The notes below the pieces were generated by a model that saw only the letters and a list, made by a program, of their open reading frames with translations, had not been told where the DNA came from and searched no databases. Shown here piece by piece: positions 24,055 to 33,049 of a stretch of DNA of 36,663 nt. The stretch lies in the NCBI GenBank assembly GCA_029060025.1, contig JAIDUV010000088.1:1-36663 (forward strand). Reading direction: 5' to 3'. Source of the stretch: Clostridia bacterium. Its GTDB lineage: Bacteria; Bacillota; Clostridia; Christensenellales; UBA3700. Both the position numbers and the translations under genes were made by a program. Position 1 is the stretch's first letter; every line of letters begins with the position of its first letter.

Positions 24055-25047
24055 ATGGCATTTTTTCAAGTAAAAGACGTATACAAAAACTTTGGCGCCA
24101 ACAGAGTGCTCAAAGGCATAGACTTAGATCTTGACGAAGGGCAAGTGCTTGCTATAATAGGCTCTTCTGGAAGCGGCAAGACAACGTTGCTCCGCTGTAT
24201 CAACTTTTTGGAGATACCAGACAAGGCGGATATATACCTCGGCGGAGAAAATATCTTTTCGGTAGACAATCTTGACGAAGTAAACGAGACTTTGCAAAAC
24301 GCTGACGAAAGTCAAAGTCAAGTCTCAACGACTGATATTGCAAAAGAAGACATCCAAGTCGAACTGACAAATTCAAAAGAAAGCGGCACGGATATGACAA
24401 GCGCAAAGAAAACAAGACAAAAGTCCAAGCCTGTCAAGATAAGCAAAGAAAAGAAAAAGCAGATTGCCGAGCAAAGGCTGAAATTCGGAATGGTATTCCA
24501 ATCTTTCAACCTATTCCCCCACTACAGCGTACAAAAGAACCTCACTTTGGCGGCAAGGCTTAAATATGACAAGACGCTTAAGCCCTTTGACAAATATTTT
24601 TCCAAGTCTGTGAAAATTGCAAGAAAACAGGCTTTCAAAGAAATCGACGAAAGAGCCGTAGCGTTGCTTCAAAGAGTGGGATTGGGCGACAAACTCAAAG
24701 CCTACCCTTGCGAACTCTCTGGCGGACAGCAACAACGCGTAGCAATTGCAAGAGCGTTGATATTACAACCAAAGATACTCTGCTTTGACGAACCCACCAG
24801 CGCGCTCGACCCTGAACTCACGAGAGAGGTACTAAAAGTAATTAAGGATCTCAAAAACGACGGACACACTATGATAGTCGTCACTCACGAAATGGAATTT
24901 GCAAGAAAAGTCGCAGACAAAGTCGTGTTTATGGCAGACGGAGTGATAGAAGAACAAGGAAGCCCCGAAGAAGTATTCGGCAACCCGCAAAGTCCAAAGA
25001 CGAAGGCATTCTTGCAAGAAAGTGAAAAAAGCATAGACGAGGATTGA
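24055..25047 (+). CDS. Amino acid ABC transporter ATPase with large insertions
   Basis: A 330-residue GlnQ/HisP-type ATPase, against about 240 in the family. Walker A GSSGSGKT (36-43), Q-loop VFQSFNLFPH (Gln149), signature LSGGQ (221-225), Walker B ILCFDE (241-246) and the switch VVTHEMEF are intact. About 55-60 extra residues (about 75-135) rich in Ser, Thr, Asp, Glu and then Lys sit between Walker A and the Q-loop, and about 25 more basic residues (about 168-195) lie before the signature. The start is ATG at 24055 with GAGGTG before it; a GTG two codons earlier overlaps that site. Confidence 0.92.
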   Translation: MAFFQVKDVYKNFGANRVLKGIDLDLDEGQVLAIIGSSGSGKTTLLRCINFLEIPDKADIYLGGENIFSVDNLDEVNETLQNADESQSQVSTTDIAKEDIQVELTNSKESGTDMTSAKKTRQKSKPVKISKEKKKQIAEQRLKFGMVFQSFNLFPHYSVQKNLTLAARLKYDKTLKPFDKYFSKSVKIARKQAFKEIDERAVALLQRVGLGDKLKAYPCELSGGQQQRVAIARALILQPKILCFDEPTSALDPELTREVLKVIKDLKNDGHTMIVVTHEMEFARKVADKVVFMADGVIEEQGSPEEVFGNPQSPKTKAFLQESEKSIDED

Positions 25048-25048
25048 T

Positions 25049-25318
25049 ATGAACGCAGACCATAAAAATGAAATGATACAAAAACTGTATTTAGTAATCT
25101 CAAAACTATCCACTCCCGACGAGTGCAAAATATTTTTTGAAGACCTTTGCACCAATAAGGAAATAGAGCAAATGGCTCAACGTGTCGAATCTGCTATACT
25201 TCTAAAGCAAGGTATGACCTACACGCAAGTAATTGAGCAGACCAATATCTCTTCGGCAACTCTGTCAAGAGTATCTAGAGCATTACAATACGGAGAGGGA
25301 TATAAGAGATTTATTTAA
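25049..25318 (+). CDS. yerC: YerC/YecD-type TrpR-family DNA-binding protein
   Basis: An 89-residue all-helical protein of the TrpR-like superfamily, YerC group. LSTPDECKIFFEDLCTNKE and EIEQMAQRVESAILL form the first helices, and GMTYTQVIEQTNISSATLSRVSRAL is the helix-turn-helix. YerC proteins are widespread in Bacillota with a poorly defined regulatory role. Here it starts one base after the transporter ATPase stop, with GAGG upstream, so it is the last gene of the transporter operon and may regulate it; that link is inference. Confidence 0.88.
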   Translation: MNADHKNEMIQKLYLVISKLSTPDECKIFFEDLCTNKEIEQMAQRVESAILLKQGMTYTQVIEQTNISSATLSRVSRALQYGEGYKRFI

Positions 25319-25395
25319 TCACAAAAAGCGCTTTATTCTATAGTATATTATTTATTTACCAAAGGCGCACATCACAAATTATTGGATAATATAGA

Positions 25396-25422
25396 AGCGG
25401 ATATGCAAAATACATATCCGCT
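25396..25422. terminator. Bidirectional terminator between yerC and the GH16 gene
   Basis: A perfect 10-bp stem (25396-25405 with 25413-25422) and 7-base loop, followed by TTTT on the plus strand and by T-rich sequence on the minus strand, lies between the convergent stops. Confidence 0.8.
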
Positions 25423-25438
25423 TTTTGCCGCAACAAAA

Positions 25439-26374
25439 TTATTTAAACTGATATACTCTTACGTAATCAATAGCAAAATCGTAATTTTTGCTTTTATCGT
25501 TTTTGGACGGATCGCCGCACCACCCTTTTGTGCTGTCGGGACTATCGGGAGTGACGACTTCAAATGAAAGGAGCATATATTCTTTTACCTGCGAAATGAC
25601 GTTGTGACCAAACTTCTTGCCGTCTTTGGTATAACCGTCACTAGACACTTCCCAAGTCAATCTGCCGTCTACGTAGAACTTGTAATAATCTTTCGTCCAC
25701 TCAAAACCGTATACGTGATATTCGTCATATAACTTTGATACCTTCACGTTGAGTTTTGGAACAGACTTAAGATACTCTCTATATCCGTCGTAATGCACGG
25801 CGTGATTGATAACTTTGCTGAACGCCCCTTGATATGAAAAAGGCGTCTCAAATATATCTATCTCCGCGCCGTCGACTCCGGTATTGATATGCTCGGGAGA
25901 AAGTTGGTCGTTATGCTCAGCGGAAAAACCGTCGTAAGGCATAAGCCAAAACGCGCACCAGCCTCCGTAGAAAAACGGAGTCTTGCATCTCGTCTCAAAA
26001 TAACCGTACTGCTGCTCAAAAAGATTATCCTCTTCTCCCTCGCCGCAGGTCATAACGGCTCCGCTATACCACCCCGCGCCGTTTTCTCCGTCTTCTCTGA
26101 AATCCGTGCGAAGTATAAGATTGCCATCCTTGACAAGCACTCCGTCCTGCGCCCAAAATCCGCCCTTGCGAGGCGCGGATACCTTGCCTTCGTCTACGGA
26201 AAAACCGTAATTCCACTTTGTCCTATCGAGAGTGTCGCCGTCAAAATTGTCTTCAAAAGTCAACATAAATCTCGACATATCAATATCTACTTTTTTACCG
26301 CTGTTGCAACCTGCAAAAGCCAAAGAAGATATCAACAAAACGCTGATAATAATTATTGCAAATATCTTTTTCAT
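25439..26374 (-). CDS. GH16 family lipoprotein (beta-glucanase-like)
   Basis: A 311-residue secreted lipoprotein (signal 1-22, Cys23 in AFAGC). The GH16 fold is shown by LTFEDNFDGDTLDRTKWNY, GYFETRCKTPFFYGGWCAFWLMP and the catalytic EIDIFE motif (Glu171 nucleophile, Asp173, Glu176 acid/base). GH16 enzymes cleave beta-1,3/1,4-glucans, galactans or similar polymers; the exact substrate is not readable. The start at 26374 follows a GGTGG; it lies two bases after the stop of the upstream phosphoesterase gene, so the two are coupled. Confidence 0.88.
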   Translation of the reverse strand: MKKIFAIIIISVLLISSLAFAGCNSGKKVDIDMSRFMLTFEDNFDGDTLDRTKWNYGFSVDEGKVSAPRKGGFWAQDGVLVKDGNLILRTDFREDGENGAGWYSGAVMTCGEGEEDNLFEQQYGYFETRCKTPFFYGGWCAFWLMPYDGFSAEHNDQLSPEHINTGVDGAEIDIFETPFSYQGAFSKVINHAVHYDGYREYLKSVPKLNVKVSKLYDEYHVYGFEWTKDYYKFYVDGRLTWEVSSDGYTKDGKKFGHNVISQVKEYMLLSFEVVTPDSPDSTKGWCGDPSKNDKSKNYDFAIDYVRVYQFK

Positions 26375-26376
26375 AA

Positions 26377-27516
26377 TTACCACCACGCAAATTCGTCATA
26401 ACTGAAAGTAGGCTCTATTACGCTCACCTTGTATCTTGCGTCAATATTATCCGCGCCGACGTAGATATCTATCACAGTTGCGCCTACAGGCGTACGGCGC
26501 TGCCAAGCGTTGACGCCCGAAACCCTGCCGTAAGAGAAATATACCCCCTCAAAACCGTTTGCCAAGTCCTCGTCGTACTTTATCAACCAATTGAAGTCGT
26601 GGTCGTGTCCGACGGTGACAAAATCAGTGCTGCCCAACTGCTTTAATTTCTGATAAAAACCTACGTTCTTATCGGGCGCATAGCATTTGCCCTCAATATT
26701 TACTACCGGAAAATTACCAACGTGAGAACCGTTAAGCCAAGCGTCGGTATATTCATACAGCGGCACGTGCATAAAGAGAGAGGATTTGATGGGAGCGCCT
26801 GCTCTCGATTGCAAAGCGTTGATTTCTCTCTCGTACCAATTCACTTGATTTTCTGTCAAACCCATATACGACGACAGTTTTTCGCCGTTTTCGTCAAAAT
26901 TCCTGCTTTGCGAATCCATATTGACAAGTCCGTATACGACTTTGCCGTCACCGTCAACTACGTCAATGACGTAATTGCCTACGCCGTCGGTATCTCCTTT
27001 TTGCATAAGCGAATACTTGTAGCCTTTAAGGAGTTGATATATCTCCTCTTTGCCTTGGTCTTTGTTGCTCTCTTTTACTTCCTTGCCGGTAGCCTGCGAC
27101 CATTCGCCGTCGTGATTGCCGAAAGTATACATCCAATATACCTCTGCCTCTTCAAATATTTCGGCTAATTCAACGATCGCCTGATCTCTCAATCTAAAAG
27201 GCCAAAGACTGCCGATAGCGTCGCCGGTCACCGCGACTATATCTGCCCGAGAATACTTGACCGCTTGCTTGACCCACTTTATCGTCTGCTTATCTTGCTT
27301 AGTCAAAGGAATGGACGTCAAGTGCAAGTCAGTGAGTTGTAACACTCTCAATACGCCGCTTTCAGGCAGTTGTATTGAAGTGGCTTTCTCTACTTCGCCT
27401 TTTTTGTATGTAAATACCGAAAGCGAAATGACCAAACTACCCAGCACTATCAGTAACACGCCTAAGGGTACTAATACTGCCGTCAAAATTTTTTGTTTTT
27501 TTGATAACTTTTTCAT
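26377..27516 (-). CDS. Membrane-anchored calcineurin-type metallophosphoesterase
   Basis: A 379-residue protein with one N-terminal membrane segment (about 10-34) and an extracytoplasmic phosphoesterase domain. All metal motifs are present: LTDLH (Asp63, His65), VTGD (Asp99), GNHD (134-136), MHVP and GHDHD near the C terminus. It belongs to the calcineurin-like hydrolases that include purple-acid-phosphatase relatives; the substrate is unknown. The ATG at 27516 is preceded by GGGGG at seven bases. The GH16 lipoprotein follows directly, suggesting joint action on an extracellular phosphorylated glycan, which is inference. Confidence 0.85.
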   Translation of the reverse strand: MKKLSKKQKILTAVLVPLGVLLIVLGSLVISLSVFTYKKGEVEKATSIQLPESGVLRVLQLTDLHLTSIPLTKQDKQTIKWVKQAVKYSRADIVAVTGDAIGSLWPFRLRDQAIVELAEIFEEAEVYWMYTFGNHDGEWSQATGKEVKESNKDQGKEEIYQLLKGYKYSLMQKGDTDGVGNYVIDVVDGDGKVVYGLVNMDSQSRNFDENGEKLSSYMGLTENQVNWYEREINALQSRAGAPIKSSLFMHVPLYEYTDAWLNGSHVGNFPVVNIEGKCYAPDKNVGFYQKLKQLGSTDFVTVGHDHDFNWLIKYDEDLANGFEGVYFSYGRVSGVNAWQRRTPVGATVIDIYVGADNIDARYKVSVIEPTFSYDEFAWW

Positions 27517-27549
27517 AACGTAACCCCCAAAAATTGCTTCAATGTGTTT

Positions 27550-27578
27550 ATTATAGCATACCTTGTCTTGCGATTCAA
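27550..27578 (-). promoter_or_regulatory. Promoter of the phosphoesterase-GH16 operon
   Basis: TTGAAT (27578-27573) and TATAAT (27555-27550), 17-base spacer, with TG-n before the -10 box, minus strand. Confidence 0.65.
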
Positions 27579-27617
27579 GACCCAAAATGACATAATTACA
27601 GATATTTTTAACGCCTA

Positions 27618-27647
27618 TTGACTTGAGTAAAAATATTATGATATTAT
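27618..27647 (+). promoter_or_regulatory. Promoter of the GH2 gene
   Basis: TTGACT (27618-27623) and TATTAT (27642-27647), 18-base spacer, with TG-n before the -10 box. Divergent from the promoter at 27550-27578, 39 bases away. Confidence 0.5.
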
Positions 27648-27718
27648 ATTAAAGTAGGTTGAATACCTAATAAAAATTATGCGTTTAAAAATAAATATCA
27701 ATGCAAAAGAGAGGTAAT

Positions 27719-30238
27719 ATGCAAATTTCACTTAACGGACAATGGTCGTTGAAAATGGTCGGCAACGACAGAATCTATAAGGCAACCGTACCCGGTGACG
27801 TCTTTTCCGACTTGCAAGCAAACGATGTAATTCACAACCCTCTCATAGGTCTCAACGAAGAACTCGTTCAGTGGGTAGGACGCGCAGATTGGGAATATTC
27901 AAGAACCTTCCAAGTAGACAAACAAGCGCTTGAATTTCAATACGTAGAACTCAACTGTTTTATGCTTGACACTTTGGCTGAAGTCTACGTCAACAACAAA
28001 CTCGTTGCAAACGTCAAGAATATCAACAGACGATATGCTTGGAATATCAAAGAATTGATAGCAGAGGGCGAAAATTTTATAAAAATTATATTCCGCTCTC
28101 CCCTTTTATATATTGCCAACAAACACAAAAAATACCGCCTTCCCAACAGCACGCTGGGCGAAGCCGGCTCTTGCCATATACGCAAAAGTCCCTATCATTT
28201 CGGCTGGGATTGGGGTCCGCATTTGCTTACCTGCGGAATTTCTGGAGACTGCTTTGTCAACTGCTACGACGTATGCAAAATCACGCGTCTAGATATAAAG
28301 CAAACTCATTCGGACAATTGCGTAGATATAGATCTCAAGACGTATTTATCAAACCAAGCAGAAGGATTAAAAGTGGAATATACTCTGTCGTTTGACGGAG
28401 AGACGGTATGCTCTGCAATGGGCGAAACGGCTACCCTCAAGGTGGAAAACCCGCATATTTGGTGGTGCAACAATATGGGAGAGCAACCGCTCTATGACCT
28501 TGACGTCAAGGTATATAAAGAGGACAAACTCCTAGCACAAAAATCACAGAAAATAGGTCTACGCACGATAACTCTCGATAAAGAACTCGACGAAATAGGT
28601 CGCAATTTCTGCTTTTATATCAACGGCAAAAAGATATTTGCCAGAGGCGCAAATTGGATACCTGCCGACAGTTTTATCAACAACGTGAGCGACGAAAAAC
28701 TCTACGACCTGCTCTATAAGGCAAAGGCGTGCAATATGAATATGATAAGAGTTTGGGGCGGCGGATATTACGAAAGCGACAGATTTTATAATATGTGCGA
28801 CAGACTGGGTATTTTGGTATGGCAAGACTTCAACTTTGCTTGCTCGCCGTATCCGTTTGACGATAAAGAATTCTTAGACGAAGTGCTTGCCGAAGTCGAA
28901 GACAACGTATTGCGACTCAAAAACCACGCCTGTCTGTGCCTATGGGCGGGCAACAATGAGATTGAATCAATGTCTATGGCTTGGCTCAATAGAAAAAAAG
29001 TGATAAAAGATTGCGGCGAATTTTTCTACAAAACTCTGCCTCAATATCTTGCCCCGCTTGACGATAATACTCCTTATTGGGCTTGCACGCCCTCTAGCGG
29101 AGAATATATGAAAAATATCAATAGCGCCGACAAAGGCGACACCCATCTGTGGCACGTATGGCACGGCTTGAGAAAACTTGAGTATTACAAGAGTATGCCG
29201 ACTAGATTTTGCAGTGAGTTTGGAATCGAATCCCTGCCTTCGCTCAACGCAATTGAAGAATTTGCAGACGGTCACGAATACACCAGCGTACATTGCGCGC
29301 TTGCAAAAGCGCACCAAAAATGCATTGGCGGCAACGGCAAAATAAAGTATTATATGCTCTCAAAGTTTTGGACGCCCAAGCACTTTGAAGACACGGTATA
29401 TCTATCCCAACTCACGCAAGCAATCTGCATAAAAAATGCCACCGAAGGCTGGAGAATCAATCCCCGCTGTCACGGCGCGCTGTATTGGCAGTACAACGAC
29501 TGCTGGGGCGTCAACTCCTGGTCGGGTATGGATTATTACGGCAATATGAAAGCATTGCAATACTGCGCAAGAAGGTTCAATCAAAATACTCTGATAGTCT
29601 TCCAAAGACAGGATACGCTGATGAATGTGCTCTTTGTCAACGATTGCAATACTCGCATTAAAACAAAGATAAAATGCGGCGTGATGACCTACAGCGGCGA
29701 AACTTTGAGCAGTCTGGTCAATACCGTAGAATTGGAAGAAAGCACGGTTGGACAGGTGGCAAAACTTGACTTGCCTTCTATATTGAAAAAACGCAAGGAA
29801 AAGACTTGCTACGTATACGCAGTGGCGTACGACGAAGATGGCAATATAATATGCCAAGAGACACTGCCCCTCACCAACGAAAATACAGTCAAACTGCCCA
29901 AGACGCAATTGACTTACGACTTATCTTTGTCTGGCAATACCGTCAAAATGGATATAAAGTCCACCGATTACGCCAGATTTGTCGAGATAAGATTGAAGGG
30001 ATATTCCACTATGCTCTCTGACAACTATTTTGATATGCTGCCAAAGCAAATCAAGAGCGTGACTTTTGAATTACCAAAAGGCGAAACCTTGGAAAGCATA
30101 AAAGAAAAGATATCAATCCGCTCACTGTGCGATATCGAGCGAAAACATTCTGCTCTTAGAGACAAGATGGACAAGGGCGCGATATTCTGGAATCCGGTAA
30201 ACCTTGCAAATTATATTGCAAGAACTTTTGATAAGTAA
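27719..30238 (+). CDS. GH2 beta-mannosidase-like glycoside hydrolase
   Basis: An 839-residue enzyme with the domain order of GH2 beta-mannosidases: a jelly-roll sugar-binding domain (about 1-180, with GDVFSDL and WVGRADWEYSRTF), an immunoglobulin-like domain, the barrel with FARGANWIPADSF, RVWGGGYYESD and the acid/base Glu in AGNNE (about 417), and the nucleophile Glu in FCSEFGIESLPS (about 500), then a C-terminal beta domain. No signal peptide, so cytoplasmic hydrolysis of imported mannosides or N-glycan fragments. AGAGAGG sets the start at 27719; an ATG six codons earlier is less good. Confidence 0.92.
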   Translation: MQISLNGQWSLKMVGNDRIYKATVPGDVFSDLQANDVIHNPLIGLNEELVQWVGRADWEYSRTFQVDKQALEFQYVELNCFMLDTLAEVYVNNKLVANVKNINRRYAWNIKELIAEGENFIKIIFRSPLLYIANKHKKYRLPNSTLGEAGSCHIRKSPYHFGWDWGPHLLTCGISGDCFVNCYDVCKITRLDIKQTHSDNCVDIDLKTYLSNQAEGLKVEYTLSFDGETVCSAMGETATLKVENPHIWWCNNMGEQPLYDLDVKVYKEDKLLAQKSQKIGLRTITLDKELDEIGRNFCFYINGKKIFARGANWIPADSFINNVSDEKLYDLLYKAKACNMNMIRVWGGGYYESDRFYNMCDRLGILVWQDFNFACSPYPFDDKEFLDEVLAEVEDNVLRLKNHACLCLWAGNNEIESMSMAWLNRKKVIKDCGEFFYKTLPQYLAPLDDNTPYWACTPSSGEYMKNINSADKGDTHLWHVWHGLRKLEYYKSMPTRFCSEFGIESLPSLNAIEEFADGHEYTSVHCALAKAHQKCIGGNGKIKYYMLSKFWTPKHFEDTVYLSQLTQAICIKNATEGWRINPRCHGALYWQYNDCWGVNSWSGMDYYGNMKALQYCARRFNQNTLIVFQRQDTLMNVLFVNDCNTRIKTKIKCGVMTYSGETLSSLVNTVELEESTVGQVAKLDLPSILKKRKEKTCYVYAVAYDEDGNIICQETLPLTNENTVKLPKTQLTYDLSLSGNTVKMDIKSTDYARFVEIRLKGYSTMLSDNYFDMLPKQIKSVTFELPKGETLESIKEKISIRSLCDIERKHSALRDKMDKGAIFWNPVNLANYIARTFDK

Positions 30239-30240
30239 TT

Positions 30241-30375
30241 TATAAACGTCATTTCAACCGCAGCGTCATTTTGACCGTAGTGGAGAAATCTCAATCCAAT
30301 TGAGCGAAATCGAGAAATCTTTACAGATAACACTGTAGAGATTTCTTTATTTCACTTTGTTTAAGTAGAAATGGC
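30241..30375. repeat. Degenerate palindromic interspersed repeat
   Basis: Two near copies of GTCATTTxxACCGxAGxG lie in tandem, followed by GAGAAATCTC, a second GAGAAATCT and an inverted partner GTAGAGATTTCTTTATTTCACT. This is the structure of clostridial-type interspersed palindromes. Proof would need other copies in the genome. Confidence 0.5.
30313..30346 (+). terminator. Terminator of the GH2 gene, formed within the repeat
   Basis: A 14-bp stem (30313-30326 with 30333-30346, one G-T pair), 6-base loop and a TTATTT tail, 75 bases after the GH2 stop. Confidence 0.65.
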
Positions 30376-30420
30376 ATAATTTAAATGTATAAATTTTGAA
30401 AATATAGCAATAACTCAAAT

Positions 30421-31899
30421 ATGCTTAACTATCAAGACGAATACAACAAAATAACAACCGAGTTTGGCGGAACGTGCGACCTACGCAAAATCGAGTTGAC
30501 GATTTGCGGAAAGAGCGCTTGCTTCTTTTATATCGACGGATATATAGATACTCTGCTCTTTGAGGACAATATACTTTCGCCGCTCAAAGACTTGCAAGGC
30601 TATATGCAAGTCAGCGTAGACCTGCTCAATCAAAATACTCAGATGACTACGCCCATTGAGGAATTGCCGGACACCGCAAAAGCCGTAGAAGATATTGCCG
30701 CCGGCGAAATAATCTTGCTTGCAGACGGCGCGCAGGGTTTCTTCAAGTATAGCGAAAAGAAATATCAGTTGAGAGCCGTTGCCGAGCCTCCGGTATCCAC
30801 CGTATTGAGAGGACCTAGAGAGGGTTTTATCGAAGACTTGAAGACAAATATGTTTTTGATACGTCGACGCCTTGCCACTCCCAAGTTGACCTTTGAATTG
30901 CTAAACGTGGGAAAATATACTCAAACCAAAGTGGCTATAGGTTTTATCGACGGCATAGCCGACCCGCAAATCGTCAAGCGAATAAAGACGCAGATCGAAG
31001 GTATAAATATCGACGGTATTATAGAATCGTCGTATATTGCAAGGTATCTTGAAGAAAACAAGTTCTCGCTCTTTTCTCACGTAGGTTCAAGCGAAAAGCC
31101 CGATACCGTGACGGCAAAAATGCTTGAAGGAAGAGTTTGTATATTGGTAGACGGCTCTCCTGCCGTTCTCACACTGCCGTTTTTGATGTATGAAAACTTC
31201 CAAATGAGCGAGGATTATTATATCAAGAGTTACCGCGCGTCTACCGTGCGTATAATTAGACTTTTTGCCGTGATTTTTTCCATTCTTATGCCGGGTATTT
31301 ACGTGGCTTTGCAGGAACATCAATACCAACTTTTCCCAATTAAATATCTCGTTTCGGTACTGGGACAGATATCCAATATTCCGCTGTCTCCGACGCTGGA
31401 AATGATTTTGGTACTAGTCATATTTGAGATTCTCAACGAGACGTCTATCCGTATGCCTAGATACGTCAGTATGGCGCTGTCTGTCGTAGGCGCTATTATC
31501 CTCGGCGAAGCGGCGGTATCTGCGGGACTGTTCTCAATTTCTTCGGTAATAATAGTCGCAATATCGACAGTCGGCGTGTATTGCGTACCCGACGAAATCA
31601 ACTCGTCTAGCATATTGAGATTTGCCTTTGTTGCCATAGGCGGCGTATTAGGACTTGCAGGCATACTGCTCGGCGTGGCGGGACTTTTAGCATACCTGTG
31701 CTCCATCAACAGTTACGGCGTGTCTTATATGTCACCCTTTGCTCCTTCACTTATGCACGATTGGCAAGACGGACCTATCAAAGCCCAGTTGCAAGAGTTT
31801 GGCGAACGCCCATACTCTATCCCAACACACAATCGCACTCGCCAACGCACGCAGATAGCCGAAAACGACCAAAATGAAAACAACGACTCAAATCAATAG
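30421..31899 (+). CDS. Spore germinant receptor subunit A (GerA/GerAA family)
   Basis: A 492-residue subunit of a nutrient-germinant receptor of the spore inner membrane. The N-terminal cytoplasmic half holds the family signature GPREGFIEDLKTNMFLIRRRL (about 137-157, abbreviated here); about five membrane helices lie in 285-440, and a hydrophilic tail rich in Asn and Gln ends the protein. It is the first gene of a gerA-gerB-gerC operon, the standard order. No clear ribosome site precedes the ATG, unlike its neighbours, and no clear forespore (sigma-G) promoter could be seen. Confidence 0.92.
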   Translation: MLNYQDEYNKITTEFGGTCDLRKIELTICGKSACFFYIDGYIDTLLFEDNILSPLKDLQGYMQVSVDLLNQNTQMTTPIEELPDTAKAVEDIAAGEIILLADGAQGFFKYSEKKYQLRAVAEPPVSTVLRGPREGFIEDLKTNMFLIRRRLATPKLTFELLNVGKYTQTKVAIGFIDGIADPQIVKRIKTQIEGINIDGIIESSYIARYLEENKFSLFSHVGSSEKPDTVTAKMLEGRVCILVDGSPAVLTLPFLMYENFQMSEDYYIKSYRASTVRIIRLFAVIFSILMPGIYVALQEHQYQLFPIKYLVSVLGQISNIPLSPTLEMILVLVIFEILNETSIRMPRYVSMALSVVGAIILGEAAVSAGLFSISSVIIVAISTVGVYCVPDEINSSSILRFAFVAIGGVLGLAGILLGVAGLLAYLCSINSYGVSYMSPFAPSLMHDWQDGPIKAQLQEFGERPYSIPTHNRTRQRTQIAENDQNENNDSNQ

Positions 31900-31906
31900 G
31901 TGATCT

Positions 31907-33049
31907 ATGGAAAATATTCAGAAAAATAAAATTTACGAAGAGCAATTTTTACTGCTGGCTTTTATATCCATAGTGACGTTCAAAATCGTTATGCTTCCAC
32001 AGTATCTCATATCTACGGCGTCAAACAACAGTTATATGGTGATGTTTTTTATGGTAGCAATAGAGGTAATGATGCTTACCGTAGTATTTGGCATCGTCAA
32101 AAACGGCTCTATTCTTGAACAAAACATACCCAAATGGCTCAAGGGCGCGCTTGCGATATTGGTATTCCTATCGTCAATCATCAAATGCACGGTACGCGGA
32201 AGCGAAGGCATAGCGTATATATCAACTTCGCTTTACGCCAACGTCAGTTGGACGTTCATTACGCTTGCGCTGGTGATAACTTGCATATATATTGCCGAGC
32301 AAGGGGGAAAAGTTCTCGCAAGATCTGCTCAGATATTTTTTTGGGTGATAGCGTTTGCGGTCGCATTCTTTATGATTTTTTCTCAAATCAATCTTGACCC
32401 GCTCAATCTTATGCCATTCAAAATATCAGGTGAACTGGCTATTGCGGGAGATAAGTATTTAATGTGGTTTGGAGACTTCACCCCATTGCTGTTCGTCACG
32501 GTAGTACCGTCAAAAAACCACGGTAAAAAACGTCTTGCAATTTGGACGGCATTGGCGGTACTGTGCGTATTCCTATTCTCCGTAGGGCTTATGCTTATAT
32601 TTATTTGCACCTTCGGCAATGCTGGAGAATTGATGGGCAACGCATTTCTCAACGTCTCCTCTCTCAACAAGATATTCTTTATGATCGGCTCCGCCGATTT
32701 GCCTACGGTATTGAGTTGGCTTGTGATGTACGTCGTCAAGTTTTCGCTATTGCTTTATGCTATGATAAGTTGCGCCAAATTTTTCTTCGGTGACAAAATG
32801 ATTATTTCGTTGATCTGCGGAATAATAGTCTATTGCATAATATGCTTTGGCATAGGCAATCTAAACACCAATTATATACTTGCCACAAGTTGGCTTAGAT
32901 ATTTAATAATATCCATAGAATTTGCAGTGATAATAGCGGCGTATATTGCAATGCGCGTCAGTCAAAGTAAAAAACAACAAAACGCTCAGTCGGATAACTT
33001 GGCTCAGCCAAACGCAAATCAAACCGATATGACGCAAGGAGAGATATGA
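31907..33049 (+). CDS. Spore germinant receptor subunit B (GerB/GerAB family)
   Basis: A 380-residue integral membrane protein of the endospore amino-acid-permease-like GerAB group, with about ten helices. It is the subunit thought to sense germinant amino acids. AGGTGAT precedes the ATG eight bases after the gerA stop, and its last codon overlaps the gerC start (ATGA). The C-terminal tail is polar and rich in Gln and Asn, as in the A subunit here. Confidence 0.9.
   Translation: MENIQKNKIYEEQFLLLAFISIVTFKIVMLPQYLISTASNNSYMVMFFMVAIEVMMLTVVFGIVKNGSILEQNIPKWLKGALAILVFLSSIIKCTVRGSEGIAYISTSLYANVSWTFITLALVITCIYIAEQGGKVLARSAQIFFWVIAFAVAFFMIFSQINLDPLNLMPFKISGELAIAGDKYLMWFGDFTPLLFVTVVPSKNHGKKRLAIWTALAVLCVFLFSVGLMLIFICTFGNAGELMGNAFLNVSSLNKIFFMIGSADLPTVLSWLVMYVVKFSLLLYAMISCAKFFFGDKMIISLICGIIVYCIICFGIGNLNTNYILATSWLRYLIISIEFAVIIAAYIAMRVSQSKKQQNAQSDNLAQPNANQTDMTQGEI

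Noticed and set aside
30360-30421. A sigma-G-like promoter before gerA (GTATA near 30387 with CAATAAC 16 bases later)
   Set aside because: The -10 part does not fit the CATnnTA pattern, and the transcript would begin almost at the ATG; too weak to list.
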